From: Poecilobothrus nobilitatus
Lineage: Eukaryota; Arthropoda; Insecta; Diptera; Dolichopodidae
Length of the DNA: 64,000 nucleotides
Assembly (NCBI GenBank): GCA_947095535.1
Contig: OX352772.1
Span: 226,135,035-226,199,034, forward strand
Direction of reading: 5' to 3'
Shown here: piece by piece, positions 43,660-55,741 of the stretch
Layout of the letters: every line of letters begins with the position of its first letter
How positions within the stretch are numbered: position 1 is the stretch's first letter
Position numbers and translations under genes: made by a program
Notes under the pieces: model-generated
The model's database searches: none
Told to the model about the DNA's origin: nothing
What the model saw: only the letters and a program-made list of their open reading frames with translations

Positions 43660-46450
43660 AATGAATATGAAGGTGGTGCATTTTAATGCTAGAAGTTTGA
43701 GAAAAAATCTGTACGAGATAGAAACATTTATAAAAATTAAAGCTGGTTTTGATATAATATTGGTTGGAGAAACTTGAATATATACGAAGAAGAAAAGTAC
43801 TTGAATATTCCTGGATATACAGCATCCTTCATCTCTAATAATTCGAGCAGAGGTGGCGGGGCTGCAATATATGTAAAGAGAAATATTAGTCAGAAAATTT
43901 TGGAAGTATCTAACTCCTATAATACTATTGTAATTTCTTTAGAAGATGCCAAGTCTACTATTAATATCGCCGTGTGTTTTAAAAAAGAATTAAAACAATA
44001 AGGCATTTATAGCACATCTAGATCAGCTGCTTGTTAAGTATAAAAACATAATTGTCATTGGTGATACTAACATTGATTTACTCTCTGAAACGGATGTAAG
44101 CAGCATGTATATGGATATGCTGGATGTTAACTCGGTTAATGCAAAAAATATAAATGATTTTAGTAATGCTACAAGAATTACATCAAACTCAGCGACATTA
44201 ACAGATCATGTTCTTTCAGATCTAAAGACAGATTGAATTGCTTTAGATATTACTAAGTATGACATTCCAAACTTAGATCATAAAACAGTCTGTGTTGAAG
44301 TTAAAGCAGTTCTTTCAAATAACTTCAATAAGTTCAAGCAAATAACTCATACAAACTATGATAAATACGCATACTTGTTGGAATATTACTTACGTAGTCA
44401 TAATTGCATAAATGTTGATGAATTGGTTGAAGCTATAAATTATTTCAGAGACATTTGTAGAAGTGTTAAGAGCATTAGAATTAGAAAAAATAATCATTGG
44501 ATGTTGAAAGCTAATTGAATCCAGAAATAACTTATATAAAAATATAAATAGTATCCTATTAATGTGGAGTATAAGATAAATTATAATGATGTACAAAATA
44601 AGGTTAATGCAGAGATAAAAAAAGCAAAGCAAAGATATTTTAATAGAAAATTGCAAGCTGGCTCAAATACTAGAAAGTTATCAAATGTCTTGAATTGTCA
44701 GATTGTAAACCAAAAATCAGATTGTAGCAAGATAATTAAGGAAATACGATCTAATAATGAACTATTAAATAATAACAAAGACATAGCCAACAGCTTTAAT
44801 GAGTATTTTAGTAATGCTGGTAAAAAATTAGCAGATAAAATTCAAACTAATGAAGTAAATATAATAAAAAACACATTAAATGAACTTTCATTGTTCCTGG
44901 TACCTACTGATGATCAAGAAGTGTATAAAGTTATTATGAATCTAAAAGATAATTCACCTGAGTCTGATAACATAGCCGCAAAGGATTTAAAAGCTGTTGC
45001 TAATATTGTATCCCCATTAATTAGCAATTTTGTTAATGATAGTTTTCGCAAAGGAGATTATACTAATTCATTAAAATGTAGTACTGTGATTCCAATATAC
45101 AAAAGTGGTCTCATTTGGATACATCTAATTATTGGCCTATAAGACTTACTAGCTGCATGAGTAAAATATTTGGAAAAGTAATCAATATCATGAATATAAG
45201 AAATCAAGAATATGTGAATTTATCAAATGTTCACGGGGATTTGATATCAATCAATTTGGATTCCAAAAATCGCATGGCCCTGATGTAGCTATCAACGATT
45301 CTGTAAGATCTATTATTGATAATATCGATGAAGGAAACTATGTATGCTCAGTCTTTGTTGACCTAAGTAAGGCATTCGATACAGTGGACCATCAAAAATG
45401 TTGAATTTAATAAGAGAATAAGAGGGCTGCCTCATGAATTACTAAGGGCTTATTTGCAAAATAGATTTATCAAAACCAAAGTTAATGGTGTTTGTAGTAA
45501 TAAACGTGCCATAAATATAGGAGTGCCACAAGGGTCTGTTCTTGGTCCTACATTTTATCTATTGTATGTACATAATATGCAATTTGCTAATATAAAAGCT
45601 GATTATAAAATATTTGCTGATGATACATTGCTTATCTATTCAGCAAAAAATGCTGAGTTATTAGACGAATTGGTCAATATTGATTTGTAAAAATATATGA
45701 AATGGGTAAATGGGAATAAATTAACAGTGAACATTGAAAAAACAAAGTACATTATTTTTAAACGTTTAAATAAACCGGATATCAATCCCAAAATTTGTAT
45801 TGATAGCAGAGAAATTATAAGAGAACAAAGTTATAAATATTTCGGTATTATAATAGATGACAAATTATCCTGGAATGATCATGTTAATTGTATATGGAAA
45901 AAGAGAATGCCATTATTAGGTGCCATTAGAAGAAGCGGTATCATATTAGATGATAATTATTATTTCATGCACATTATTTTATGTCTCATATACGATAAAT
46001 ATGGCGACATGGTCGTGTTGCACAAATACATTAAAGAATAAAGTTAACATATAAATAAATAAAGCAATCAAGATACTCTACATACTGAATTGGCGTACTC
46101 CATCTGATAATCTATACAAAACTACTGGTTTGCTGAAATTAGATGAATTAATAATTTTAGAAAAAGCCAAAATAATTCATAAAATAGAAAAAGGTGTCAT
46201 TAAAAGCAAAACGTTGTAACAAAAGAGAAGGAATATTCACAACTATAACACAAGAAATATGGGAAAGTTATATCATGGAAAAACTCGAACTGAATTGGAC
46301 AAAAACAGTAATTTTTGCTCTTCAATAAGAATTTATAATTGTCTTCCTGAGAAATTAAAGAAATGCAGGTTCAATTTTCAATACAAACATTTCAATTTAA
46401 ATGTTTATTAAAAAATGATTCAGTTCTATTCAAAAGATTGTTAGAATTAT
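43660..46450 (+). pseudogene. LINE 4 ORF2: APE endonuclease and reverse transcriptase (degraded)
   Basis: Endonuclease: 'MKVVHFNARSLRKNLYEIE', 'DIILVGET', 'NIPGYTASFISNNSSRGGGA' and then frames with 'IIVIGDTNIDLLSE' (GD-N) and 'LDHKTVCVEVK'. RT: an open frame 44564-45142 with 'NKDIANSFNEYFSNAGKKLA' and 'STVIPIYKSG', then 'NQFGFQKSHGPDVAIND', motif A 'SVFVDLSKAFDTVDH', motif B 'INIGVPQGSVLGPTFYLLYV' (about 45505-45560), motif C 'YKIFADDTLLIYS' and thumb 'KWVNGNKLTVNIEKTKYIIF'. The C-terminal domain has 'HNYNTRNMGKLYHGKTRTE' and 'IRIYNCLPEKLK'. Frameshifted at several places. Confidence 0.88.
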
Positions 46451-46496
46451 AACTAAAATTAATTAAAACAAGTAAATGTAACAGTACAGTAATTAA

Positions 46497-48235
46497 TACT
46501 CTACACCTAAATAATTCGAATTAAATTAAAAATCCATAAGTTTTTTTTGGCAGCTGCTTGAACTTCTTCCCTTTTCTGTCTTATTCAACTCGAATTTCAG
46601 GAACGTAAAAGAGATGGGATATACTTGACACCTTTGTAAAAAATTTGGTGAGGTGTGTGTCAGGTACCCGAATTGCCACTCCGATTCATCAAATCCATCT
46701 CAGGAACATAAAGAACATAAACATGCCAGAACACCATTGTACTAAATTTAAAGGTTCTACTTTTGTTGGTTTTGGATATATGTTCGTTGCTCTTGTGCTC
46801 GTCCGGAAATTTCCAAAATACGAACCCATGGTTCAAATTCTTTCAAATGTCAGTTTCCAATTTTACAGAAAAGGAAACATAACAGAACACCTTTGTACTA
46901 AAAATAAAAGTTCTATCTTTGTTGGTTGTGGAGATGTACTCGTTTGCTCTGGGGCTCGTCCGGAAGCTCATAAGATTTGAACCCATAGACCAAATCGTAA
47001 CAAATTTCAGAGACTTAAATAAAACATGAAAGAACACCACTCTGCCAAATTTAAAGGTTATATCTTAGTTGGTTTTGGAGATAATCTCATTTGCTCTGGT
47101 GCTCTTTCGAAAGCTTCCAAAATCCAAACCCATGGACCAAATCCTCTTAAATTTTAGAGAAATAAATCGAACGGGAAGGAACATCATTGTACAAAATTTA
47201 AAGGTTATATCTTTGTTGATTTTGGAGATAATCTCGTTTGATCTGGGGCTCGTTCGGAAGCTTCCAAAATCCGAACCCATGGACCAAATCCTCTCACATT
47301 TCAGAAACCTAAATCAAACATGAAAGAACACCATTCTGCCAAATTAAAAATTATATCTTTGTTGTTTTTGAAGATAATCTCATTTGCACTGGGGCTCGTT
47401 CGGAAGCTTCCAAAATCCAAACCCCTGGACCATATCCTCTTAAATTTCAGAAACAGAAATCAAACGGGAAGGAACATCATTGTAAAAAATTTAAAGGTTC
47501 TATCTTTGTTGGTTTTGGAGATAATCTCGTTTGTTCTGGGGCTCGTTCGGAAGCTTCCAAAATCCGAACCCATGGACCAAATCCTCTCACATTTCAGAAA
47601 CCTAAATCAAACATGAAAGAACACCATTCTGCCAAATTAAAAATTATATCTTTGTTGTTTTTGAAGATAATCTCATTTGCTCTGGGGCTCGTTCGGAAGC
47701 TTCCAAAATCCAAACCCATGGACCAAATCCTCTCACTTTTCAGAAACCTAAATCAAACATGAAAGAACACCATTCTGCCAAATTAAAAATTATATATTTG
47801 TTGTTTTTGAATATAATCTCATTTGCTCTGGTGCTCGTTCGGAAGCTCCCAAAATCCAAAAACATGGACCAAATCCTCTTAAATTCCAGAGACATAAATC
47901 GAACGGAAAGCAACATCATTGTACAAAATTTAAAGGTTCTATCTTTGGTGGTTTTGGAGATAATCTCGTTTGCTCCGGAATCCGAACCCATGCACCGATT
48001 TTGTCCAGATTAGCCTTAGCCTTCCTTTTGTAATTAGTAACCTACTATAAAAATTTCATCAAGATAGCTTTATTAGTTTTTGAGTTATCGTGCGAACGGA
48101 CGGACATCGTTAAATTGACACAGGAGGTGATCCTGATTCAGAATATATATACATATCCATATCTAACTCGCTTCCTTTTGGTGGTTATAAACACCATACC
48201 AAAGTTAATATACCCTATACTTTAGGTGTAGGGTA
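46497..48235. mobile_element. TTAA-flanked element E1 with 147-bp internal tandem repeats
   Basis: Ends are TACTCTACACCT and AGGTGTAGGGTA (inverted 12-mers); the left flank is TTAA. The core is a tandem array with 'TGGACCA' at 47133, 47280, 47426, 47573 and 47719 (period 146-147 bp), in two alternating variants. The right ~230 bp carry 'GAACGGACGGACATCG' and a terminal stem-loop 'TACCCTA...TAGGGTA'. The open frames across it persist only because 147 is divisible by 3. The inverted twin E2 is at 48679. Confidence 0.8.
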
Positions 48236-48447
48236 TAACTAGAGTTATAACTAAATTAGGATAGAATAATAATATATATATTTAATTTTTGTATATATAC
48301 TTTATAACAGTACATATAATTATTATAATTGCAAAGACTTTTATACCAATTTTAAGTTATTGTCTAAGTCTAGTATATTGTAAAATAATAACTGTAATAT
48401 CATAACATATAAATATAGGTAATAAAGAAATAAAAAAAAAAAAAATA

Positions 48448-48644
48448 ATAACATACAATTTGCTTGATTACACAAATAATGCAATAATCTGTTATTTTTA
48501 TGAGCCTGAATTAACCCCAGTTAAAAATCCACGTGTCTATTTTGTAGAAAAGATATTAAAACAAAAGGAAATCAAGTTTAAGTTAGATGGCTTGGTTTTG
48601 ATAAAAAGCATGATTCATGGATAAACAAAGAAGATATTATTTAA
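48448..48644 (+). pseudogene. Polinton integrase, copy B, C-terminus and chromodomain
   Basis: Continues the gene from 43233: 'TYNLLDYTNNAIICYFYEPE', 'LTPVKNPRVYFVEKIL', a 1-bp loss, then 'VRWLGFDKKHDSWINKEDII'-type chromodomain residues and TAA at 48642-48644. The chromodomain aromatic cage region is recognisable. It shows that the LINE is younger than the Polinton. Confidence 0.88.
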
Positions 48645-48678
48645 TACTATACACATATTTAAAATATTCTAATTTTAA

Positions 48679-50412
48679 TACCCTACACCTAAAGTATAGG
48701 GTATATTAACTTTGGTATGGCGTTTGTAACCACCAAAAGGAAGTGAGTTACATATGGCATGTATATATATTCTGAATCAGGATCACCTCCTGAGTCGATT
48801 TAACGATGTCCGTCCGCCCGTTCGCACGATAACTCAAAAATTAATAAAACTATCTTGATGAAATTTATATAGTAGGTTACTAATTACGAAAGGAAGCCTA
48901 AGTTCGAATCTGGACAACATCGGTCCATGGGTTCGGATTTTGGAAGCTTCCGAATGATTCCGGAGCAAACGAGATTATCTCCAACACCAACGAAGATAGA
49001 ACCTTTAAATTTTCTATAATGATGTTCCTTCCCGTTCGTTTTATGTCTCTCAAATTTAAGAGGATCTGGTCCATGGGTTTGAATTTTGGAAGCTTCCGAA
49101 CGAGCACTAGAGCAAATGAGATTAATTCCAAAACCAACAAAGATATAACTTTCAAATATGACAGAGTGGTGTTCTTTCATGTCTTATTTATGTTTCTGAA
49201 ATTTGAGAGGATTGGGTCATTGGGTTCGGAATTTGGAAGCTTCCGAACGAGCACCAGAGCAAACGAGATTATCTCCAAAACCAAGAAAGATAGAACCTTT
49301 AAATTTTTTACAATGATGTTCCTTCCCGTTCGATTTATGTCTCTGAAATTTAACAGGATTTGGTTAATGGGTTTGGACTTTGGAAGCTTCCGAACGAGCC
49401 CCAGAGCAAACCAGTATATCTCCACAACCAACAAAGATAGAACCTTTATTTTTAGCACAAGAGTGTGCTGTTATGCTTCCTTTTCTATAAAATTGGAAAC
49501 TGACATTTGAAAGAATTTGAACCATGGGTTCGTATTTTGGAAGCTTCCGAATGAGACCCAGAGAAAACGAGATTATCCCCAAAACCAACAAATAGAGAAC
49601 CTTTAAATTTTTTAAAATGATGTTCCTTCCCGTTTGATTTATGTCTCTGAAATTTAAGAGAATGTGGTCCATGGGTTTGGAATTTGGAAGCTTCCGAACG
49701 AGCTCCAGAGCAAATCAGATTATTTCCAAAAACAACAAATATATAACTTTTAAATTTGGCAGAATGGTGTTCTCTCATGTTTGATTTAGATCTCTGAAAT
49801 TTGAGAAGATGTGGTTCTTGGGTTCGAATTTTGGAAGCTTCCGAACGAGCCCCAAAGCAAATGAAATTATCTCCAAAAGCAACAAAGATATAACTTTTAA
49901 ATTAGGTAGAATGATGTTCCTTCATGTTTCATTTATGTTTCTGAAATTTGTGAGGATTTGGTCCATAGATTCAAATTTTGGAAGCTTCCGAAGGAGCCCC
50001 AGAGCAAACGAGTATATCTCCACAATCAACAAAGATAGAACTTTTATTTTTAGTACAAAGGTGTTCTGTTATATTTCCTTTTCTGTAAAATTGGAAACTG
50101 ACATTTGAAAGAATTTGAACCATGGGTTACCGGACAAGCACAAGAGGAAACGATCATATCTCCCAAACCAACAAAAGTAGTACCTTTAAATTTAGTACAA
50201 TGGTGTTCTGGCATGTTTTCTTTATGAAAACTGAAACTAAAATTTTTTTCAAAGGGGACAAAGGGGATTTTTTACAAGCATATCCCAAGGGGATGCCTCT
50301 TTTACGTTCCTGAAATTCGAGTTGAATAAGACAGAAAAGGGAAGAAGTTCAAGCAGCTGCCAAAAAAACTTATGGATTTTTAATTTAATTCGAATTATTA
50401 AGGTGTAGGGTA
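48679..50412. mobile_element. TTAA-flanked element E2 (inverted relative to E1)
   Basis: TTAA (48675-48678) precedes TACCCTACACCT, and AGGTGTAGGGTA is followed by TTAA (50413-50416), giving a clean flank. Internal order is mirror-image to E1: stem-loop, 'GTCCGTCCGCCCG' block, 147-bp array (about 48915-50090), then a 220-bp unique end containing 'GAATTCGAGTTGAATAAG' near 50307. It has no coding capacity. TTAA flanks recall piggyBac insertion, but the stem-loop and 'GTCCGTCC' block are shared with the Helentron-like family. Confidence 0.8.
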
Positions 50413-50860
50413 TTAATAAGTCGGTTGCATCGACTTACTGTTACATTTAGTTGTTTTATTTATAGATTTTACTTTCGCTTTTTTATTTTAGCAAAGTTAA
50501 TAATATGATTTTAATAAAATACATTTATCACAAAAAGCTTTTTGCATTTCTTATGTATTTAAATATTTGCATTATATATAGTATTAATTTCCAATAATAT
50601 ACCTCAAGTTTGCATAAATGAAAGTAATTTTACAAGAGCATTATAAATCTTGTTCTATATTAAATTTTTAATTCTGTATTCAAATCAAGTTCATGATTAA
50701 ATTCATTAATCATTTTAATCACGATTTTATAAATACAACCGCAAAAATACACCTGTTTCATGTTTTATATTAAAACAGGATTAAAATAGCTTGAAGTAAT
50801 CAAGTTAATGTGCATTTAAGTAACATTTTTTAATTTTTAGTGCACCATAAACCATAACCA
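50413..50860. other. Right terminal region of Polinton copy B
   Basis: Non-coding AT-rich DNA following the integrase, once E2 is removed. 'TTTGCATTTATATAGT...CCAATAATATACCTCAA' and 'CGATTTTATAAATACAACC' resemble 13020-13330 beside copy A. Duplicated at 55742-56190. The exact end of the Polinton was not located. Confidence 0.45.
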
Positions 50861-51629
50861 TAAACATTCACAACTTCGGCGGTGTTCGTTTCGGTCCTTG
50901 CTACTGCCAAGGGGCTGCTTTTAAATCATACTACCAAAGCACTAATTCCATCAAATGTTTTAATGTTCAAACCTTAAATCTTGAGATCCTATATCTCCGA
51001 ACTTGGCCCCTTATGATCTTATTCCAATTCTCCAAACCTGCTGAGTTCCCAACTTTCCCTTTCCCTTTCCCCTTTCCAAATCCAAACTTGTTGAAGCTTT
51101 TACGCTTATAACATCGTGCCAAAGTCTTTAACCCCGTACCTTTAAACTTTTTTAACCCATAAAAATTTAATTTTTAAATTTCATAACACATATTCTTTTA
51201 AATTTCATAACACATAATCCTAAATTTAAATCCAAAACACCCTTTATTCAATCATGTACATAATATTTATTTCCGTATAATAATTTGTTTTTATTCTAAT
51301 TATAAAATTTATTCTGCATTAACTTGTTAACCTTCAAAAATTTTATATGAGTTTATATTACAATTAATAACTACGTCATTTCCTGGAGTCAAATCGGTAT
51401 AGCTATACTACTAATTTTGAAAAATATTATGGAAAATGCTCTAAAACGAACCCATCATTGCGAAGCTGAAAACGGGGATCATTTAAGTGACATTATTTTC
51501 CATATCTAGTGTAAAAAAATTACCATTTTGTATATTTTATAATCTGAAAAAAAAAAAAAAAAATAAATATAAAAACGAAAAAGTTATTAAATTTTTAAAC
51601 TTTTTTTTTATCTTTTTTTTTAAAATGCT
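50861..51629. other. Non-coding part of the P-element-like remnant, copy 1
   Basis: A GC-richer stretch (50870-51110, 'AACTTCGGCGGTG', 'TTTCCCTTTCCC') followed by AT-rich DNA. It is duplicated at 56290-57000. It contains direct repeats 'TAAATTTCATAACACATA' near 51175 and 51203. No frame is supported on either strand. Confidence 0.4.
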
Positions 51630-52390
51630 TTCATTTTCGTTAATGTTTTTACACTAGCAGAAACTGATTTACTAAAAGCCTGTGTTGCGTATTCAACGAG
51701 CATCTTATCAAAGTCTTTAGGGTAGATAATTTTTTATGTCAGTTTGGCGCGCATTTTTGTTACAGAAAATTTTTCAAGTCCGGCAATTATTATTCACTTC
51801 ATTTACTTTACCAGTGACCATCTATAGAAAGACGTTTTATGGGGTAAATTTAATAATAGTCCCTCTCTTAAAAAGTTATAACTAGATTGTGATCTATAAA
51901 AAATATTTTGTGCAATAGTTTTTTCTTCTCGATTCCATTGCATTCGAAAATTTTAACTTTTTATTAACAAAAGCAAAAGTTTTTGTTAATTTCTAAGTAG
52001 TCTATCATATTTGAAACTTGATTTCTTTTAATCTTCGGAGAAATGATTTTCAATTTTCTAACTTTCTAACTTGAATTCTATAAGGAGATTCTAACTTATC
52101 TATTTCGTTTAAAGTTAGCACATCGCTCTCTTCTTCTGCAATCATGCTTAAATATAAACGCGGAATGGAGTGTCTTCTTAGGTACTTTTTTCCTATATCT
52201 TCAGCTTGGAAATGATCTTGAAATAAAAAATGTTGGTTTTACCACTATCAAATCTACACAGTTCGCGCCATATGTTTCGCACTTCAGTTTCAGCTGGCAG
52301 AAATTTGAAAATTTTGATATTTGAGTGCGTTCTCTTGGATTTAAAACAGTGACTTAAATTACATTTTGTTCCATTTTTTCTATTTAAATA
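51630..52390 (-). pseudogene. P-element/THAP9-like transposase, copy 1 (deleted)
   Basis: The minus strand has a THAP piece near 52340-52220 ('HSNIKIFKF' to 'RNIWRELCRF', with a frameshift at 52232) and the C-terminal fragment near 51770-51640 ('EKFSVTKMRAKLT', 'KIIYPKDFDKMLVEYATQAF', 'SVSASVKTLTK'). The RNase H-like core present in copy 2 is removed by a ~497-bp deletion at 51771. Nonfunctional. Confidence 0.75.
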
Positions 52391-53052
52391 ACTAAGTCAA
52401 CTTTACCTAAGTTTACTTTACCTATCCTGTACCTAAGGATATACAACTTTTATATATTTTAAAATTAATTATGAAATAAAAAAAAAATTGATATTATTTT
52501 TATAAAAATGTTTTATTTAAAAATTGCTTTTTTTTTTTAAATTAACTTATTATGTTACTATTTTTATTTTTAATTTTATTTCAAGAAAATAATAATTATT
52601 TAATACAAAAATTGGATATTATGACTTTCCAATTTAAAATCAAACTTAACACTGAAATTTCTAAAGAAAGGAAAAATTAACCAAAGCTTAAATTTTTCCT
52701 AATTTCTACAAAAAAAATATATAATAAAAAAACTTAAATTCTAAAAAACAATTACTGACAAATTTACTTATTTTAAAGAAAAATAATCCAATTTGCTGAT
52801 AAGGATTATTTTTCATATTTAATATTTTAATAACTTTCACATGGAATAATTAATTACGCAACAAAAAAAAAAAACAAAATTTTATTACAACATAAGTGTT
52901 GCGCAACAAGCCAAAGTAAAACAAACAAAAACAAATATAATAAGTCTAAAAAAATATATATCTAATTTATTCTTTGCAATATGAGAGTCTAGGTATAAAG
53001 AAAAAGATTTTTTTTTCTTTTTATTATTTTTATTATTATTATTACATTAATG
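52391..53052. other. AT-rich spacer, duplicated at 58262-58929
   Basis: No coding signal. It contains A/T homopolymers and 'AGTGTTGCGCAACAAGCC', whose inner TTGCGCAA is a palindrome. It ends in a TTATTATTATT run just before the satellite head. Confidence 0.45.
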
Positions 53053-54611
53053 CAAGTAGTATGGATATGCCGGTTCTGGTGCAGGAGGAGCTTTTTTAAA
53101 GCTTTGAGTCCTCCGAAACGTATGCAAAAAAATTATTTGCATATATTCGTCGAAAAAGTATGCAAAATGAGTAAAAAGTATTGTGTCTTTGATATTTTAA
53201 ATAAAAAAGCTATAGTGCTGAATATTTTAATTTGGTATAAAAATATGAAAACTTTTTAAAGTTTGGTTTAAAAATTTCAAAGCTTGGTTTAAATAGAAAA
53301 TTATTATAAAAGTTTAAACATATTTACCAAAAGTCAAATTTACATTCTATTATAACAATTTGAGTTCTCCTAACCTTATGTAAAAACTTAGTAGGGTGAA
53401 GATATGAAAAGTTTTTAAAGTTTGGTTTAAAAGGTTTTAAGGTTTATTATTATTAAAGTTTATTGATTATTCTAAATTTAACTTAGTGGTTAGTACATCA
53501 GTTATGTTTTAATTTGAAATTTAAAAAGCTTAAGCTATGGTGCTGAATATTTTAAATAACGCTAAAAATATGAAAAGTTTTTAAAGTTTGGTTTAAATAC
53601 AAAATTATTATTAAAGTTTAAACATATTTACCAAACGTCAAATTTACATTCAATTATAACAATTTGAGTTCTCCTAACCTTATGTAAAAAATTAGTAGGG
53701 TGAAGATATGAAAAGTTTTTAAAGTTTGGTTTAAAAGTTTTTAAAGTTTATTATTATTAAAGTTTATTGATTATTCTAAATTTAACTTAGTTGTTAGTAT
53801 ATCAGTTATGTTTTAATTTGAAATTTAAAAAGCTTAAGCTATGGTGCTGAATATTTTAAATAAGGATAAAAATATGAAAAGTTTTTAAAGTTTGGTTTAA
53901 AAATTTCAAAGTTTGATTTAAATACAAAATTATTATTAAAGTTTAAACATACCTATTTACCAAACGTAAAATTTACATTCGATTATAACAATTTGAGTTC
54001 TCCTAACCTTATGTAAAAAATTAGTAGGGTGAAGATATGAAAAGTTTTTAAAGTTTGGTTTAAAAGTTTTTAAAGTTTATTATTATTAAAGTTTATTGAT
54101 TATTCTAAATTTAACTTAGTGGTTAGTATATCAGTTATGTTTTAATTTGCAATTTAAAAAGCTTAAGCTATAGTGCTGAATATTTTAAATTAGGATAAAA
54201 ATATGAAAAGATTTTAGAGTTTGGGTTTTAAAATTTCAAAGTTTGGTTTAAATACAAAATTATTAAGAAAGGTTAAACATATTTACCAAAAGTCAAATTT
54301 ATATTCTATTATAACAATTTAAGTCGTCCTAACCTTATGCAAAAAAAATAGTGAGGTGAAGATATGAAAAGTTTTTAAAGTGTATTATTATTAAAGTTTA
54401 AACTTTAATATTTACTTGAAAAAAAAGTTTGATTTGAATAGGTACATAAAGAAATGTATACAAAATAATTTTAAATGAAATGTTTTGTTATAATAAATAT
54501 ATTATTTATAAAATAAATAATAAAAGTTTTGAGCTAAACGGTTGAAATATAATGAAATATTATGAACTTTGAGAAGTTTTATAGTTAAATTAAAAGTTAT
54601 AAATAATCAGA
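53053..54611. repeat. Satellite head and 326-bp tandem array, copy 1
   Basis: The head AGTAGTATGGATATGCCGG (53055) includes a GGAGGAGCTTTT...AAAGC...GTCCTCC hairpin. Unit marker 'TGAGTTCTCC' is at 53361, 53665 and 53994, and a mutated form at 54320 (spacings 304, 329, 326). The last ~180 bp (54430-54611) are diverged and non-repeating. Units carry 'GAAGATATGAAAAGTTTTTAAAG' once each. Confidence 0.88.
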
Positions 54612-55741
54612 TAAAATTTAAATTTTTTACAATGATGTTCCTTCCCGTTCGATTTATGTCTCTGAAATTAAACAGGATGTGGTTAATGGGTTTGGATTTT
54701 GGAAGCTTCCGAACGAGCACCAGAGCAAATGAGATTATCTCCAAAACCAACAAAGATATAACCTTTAAATTTGGCAGAGTGGTGTTCTTTCATGTTTTAT
54801 TTAAGTCCCTTTCATGCTTTACTTAAGTCTGTCTCTAATTTGAGGGGATTTAGTTCATGGGTTCGGATCTTGGAAGCTTCCGAACGAGCCCCAGAGCAAA
54901 CGAGATTATCCCCAAAACCAACAAAGGTAGAACCTTTAAATTTTTTAAAATGATGTTCCTTCCCGCTTGATTTATGTCTCTGAAATTTAAGAGAATGTGG
55001 TCCATGGGTTTGGAATTTGGAAGCTTCCGAACGAGCTCCAGAGCAAATAAGGTTATTTCCAAAAACAACAAAGATATAACTTTTAAATTTGGCGGAATGG
55101 TCTTCTTTCATGTTTGATTTAAATCTCTGAAATTTGAGAAGATGTGGTCCTTGGGTTCGAATTTTGGAAGCTTCCGAACGAGCCCCAAAGCAAATGAGAT
55201 TATCTCCAAAAGCAACAAAGATATAACCTTTAAATTAGGCAGAATGGTGTTCCTTCATGTTTGATTTAAATTTCTGAAATTTGTGAGGATTTGGTCCATG
55301 GGTTCAAATCTTGGAAGCTTTCGAAGGAGCCCTACAGCAAACGAGTATATCTCCACAACCAACAAAGAGAGAACCTTAGTTAGTACAAGTGTGTTCTGTT
55401 ATGTTTCCTTTTCTGTAAAATTGGAAACTGACATTTAAAAGAATTTGAACCAGTGGTTCGTATTTTGGAAACTACCGGACAAGCACAAGAGCAAGCGACC
55501 ATATCTCCCAAACCAACAAAAGTAGAACCTTTAAATTTAGTACAATGATGTTCTGGCATGTTTTCTTTATGAAAACTGAAACTGAAATTTTTTACAAGGT
55601 TATCAAGCATATCCCAAGAGGATGCCTCTTTTACGTTCCTGAAATTCGAGTTGAATAAGGCAGAAAAGGGAAGAAGTTCAAGCAGCTGCCAAAAAAACTT
55701 ATGGATTGTTAATTTAATTCAAATTATTCAGGTGTAGGGTA
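54612..55741. mobile_element. E-type element E3, truncated (second duplicate of E2)
   Basis: 147-bp repeat units from 54612, then the unique end, AGGTGTAGGGTA and TTAATAAGTCGG at 55742, identical in flank to E2. It lacks the stem-loop end, which was cut at the duplication breakpoint. Some repeat units are shorter or mutated than in E2 ('TTTCATGCTTTACTTAAG' duplication near 54790-54825). Confidence 0.8.

Larger units (their letters stand above)
43234..48447 (+). mobile_element. LINE 4 inserted in the integrase gene (with nested TTAA element)
   Basis: The integrase codons '...RTDPI' end at 43233 and 'TYNLLDY...' resume at 48451, so everything between is an insertion. It contains a CR1/jockey-like LINE: 5' part, ORF2, and a 3' end 'GGTAATAAAGAAAT' plus A13. 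The ~1.74-kb element 46497-48235 is nested in its 3' UTR. The target duplication is at most a few A/T bases (ATA) and cannot be fixed because of the poly(A). No ORF1 is recognisable in 43234-43650. Confidence 0.85.
49300..54611. repeat. Segmental tandem duplication, copy 1
   Basis: The order inside is: second half of E2, TTAATAAGTCGG, Polinton copy B right end, P-element-like remnant, satellite head at 53053 and 326-bp array. The same order, highly similar, follows directly from 54612. Relative to copy 2 it lacks ~112 bp near 50869 and ~497 bp within the transposase near 51771. The junction at 54611/54612 abuts the satellite array with the 147-bp array. Confidence 0.85.

Noticed and set aside
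47069..48013. Several 80-100-codon open frames on both strands with similar peptides
   Set aside because: The 147-bp repeat unit is a multiple of three, so chance frames stay open; there is no start, conservation or domain signal. The same applies at 48884-50108 and 54569-55610.
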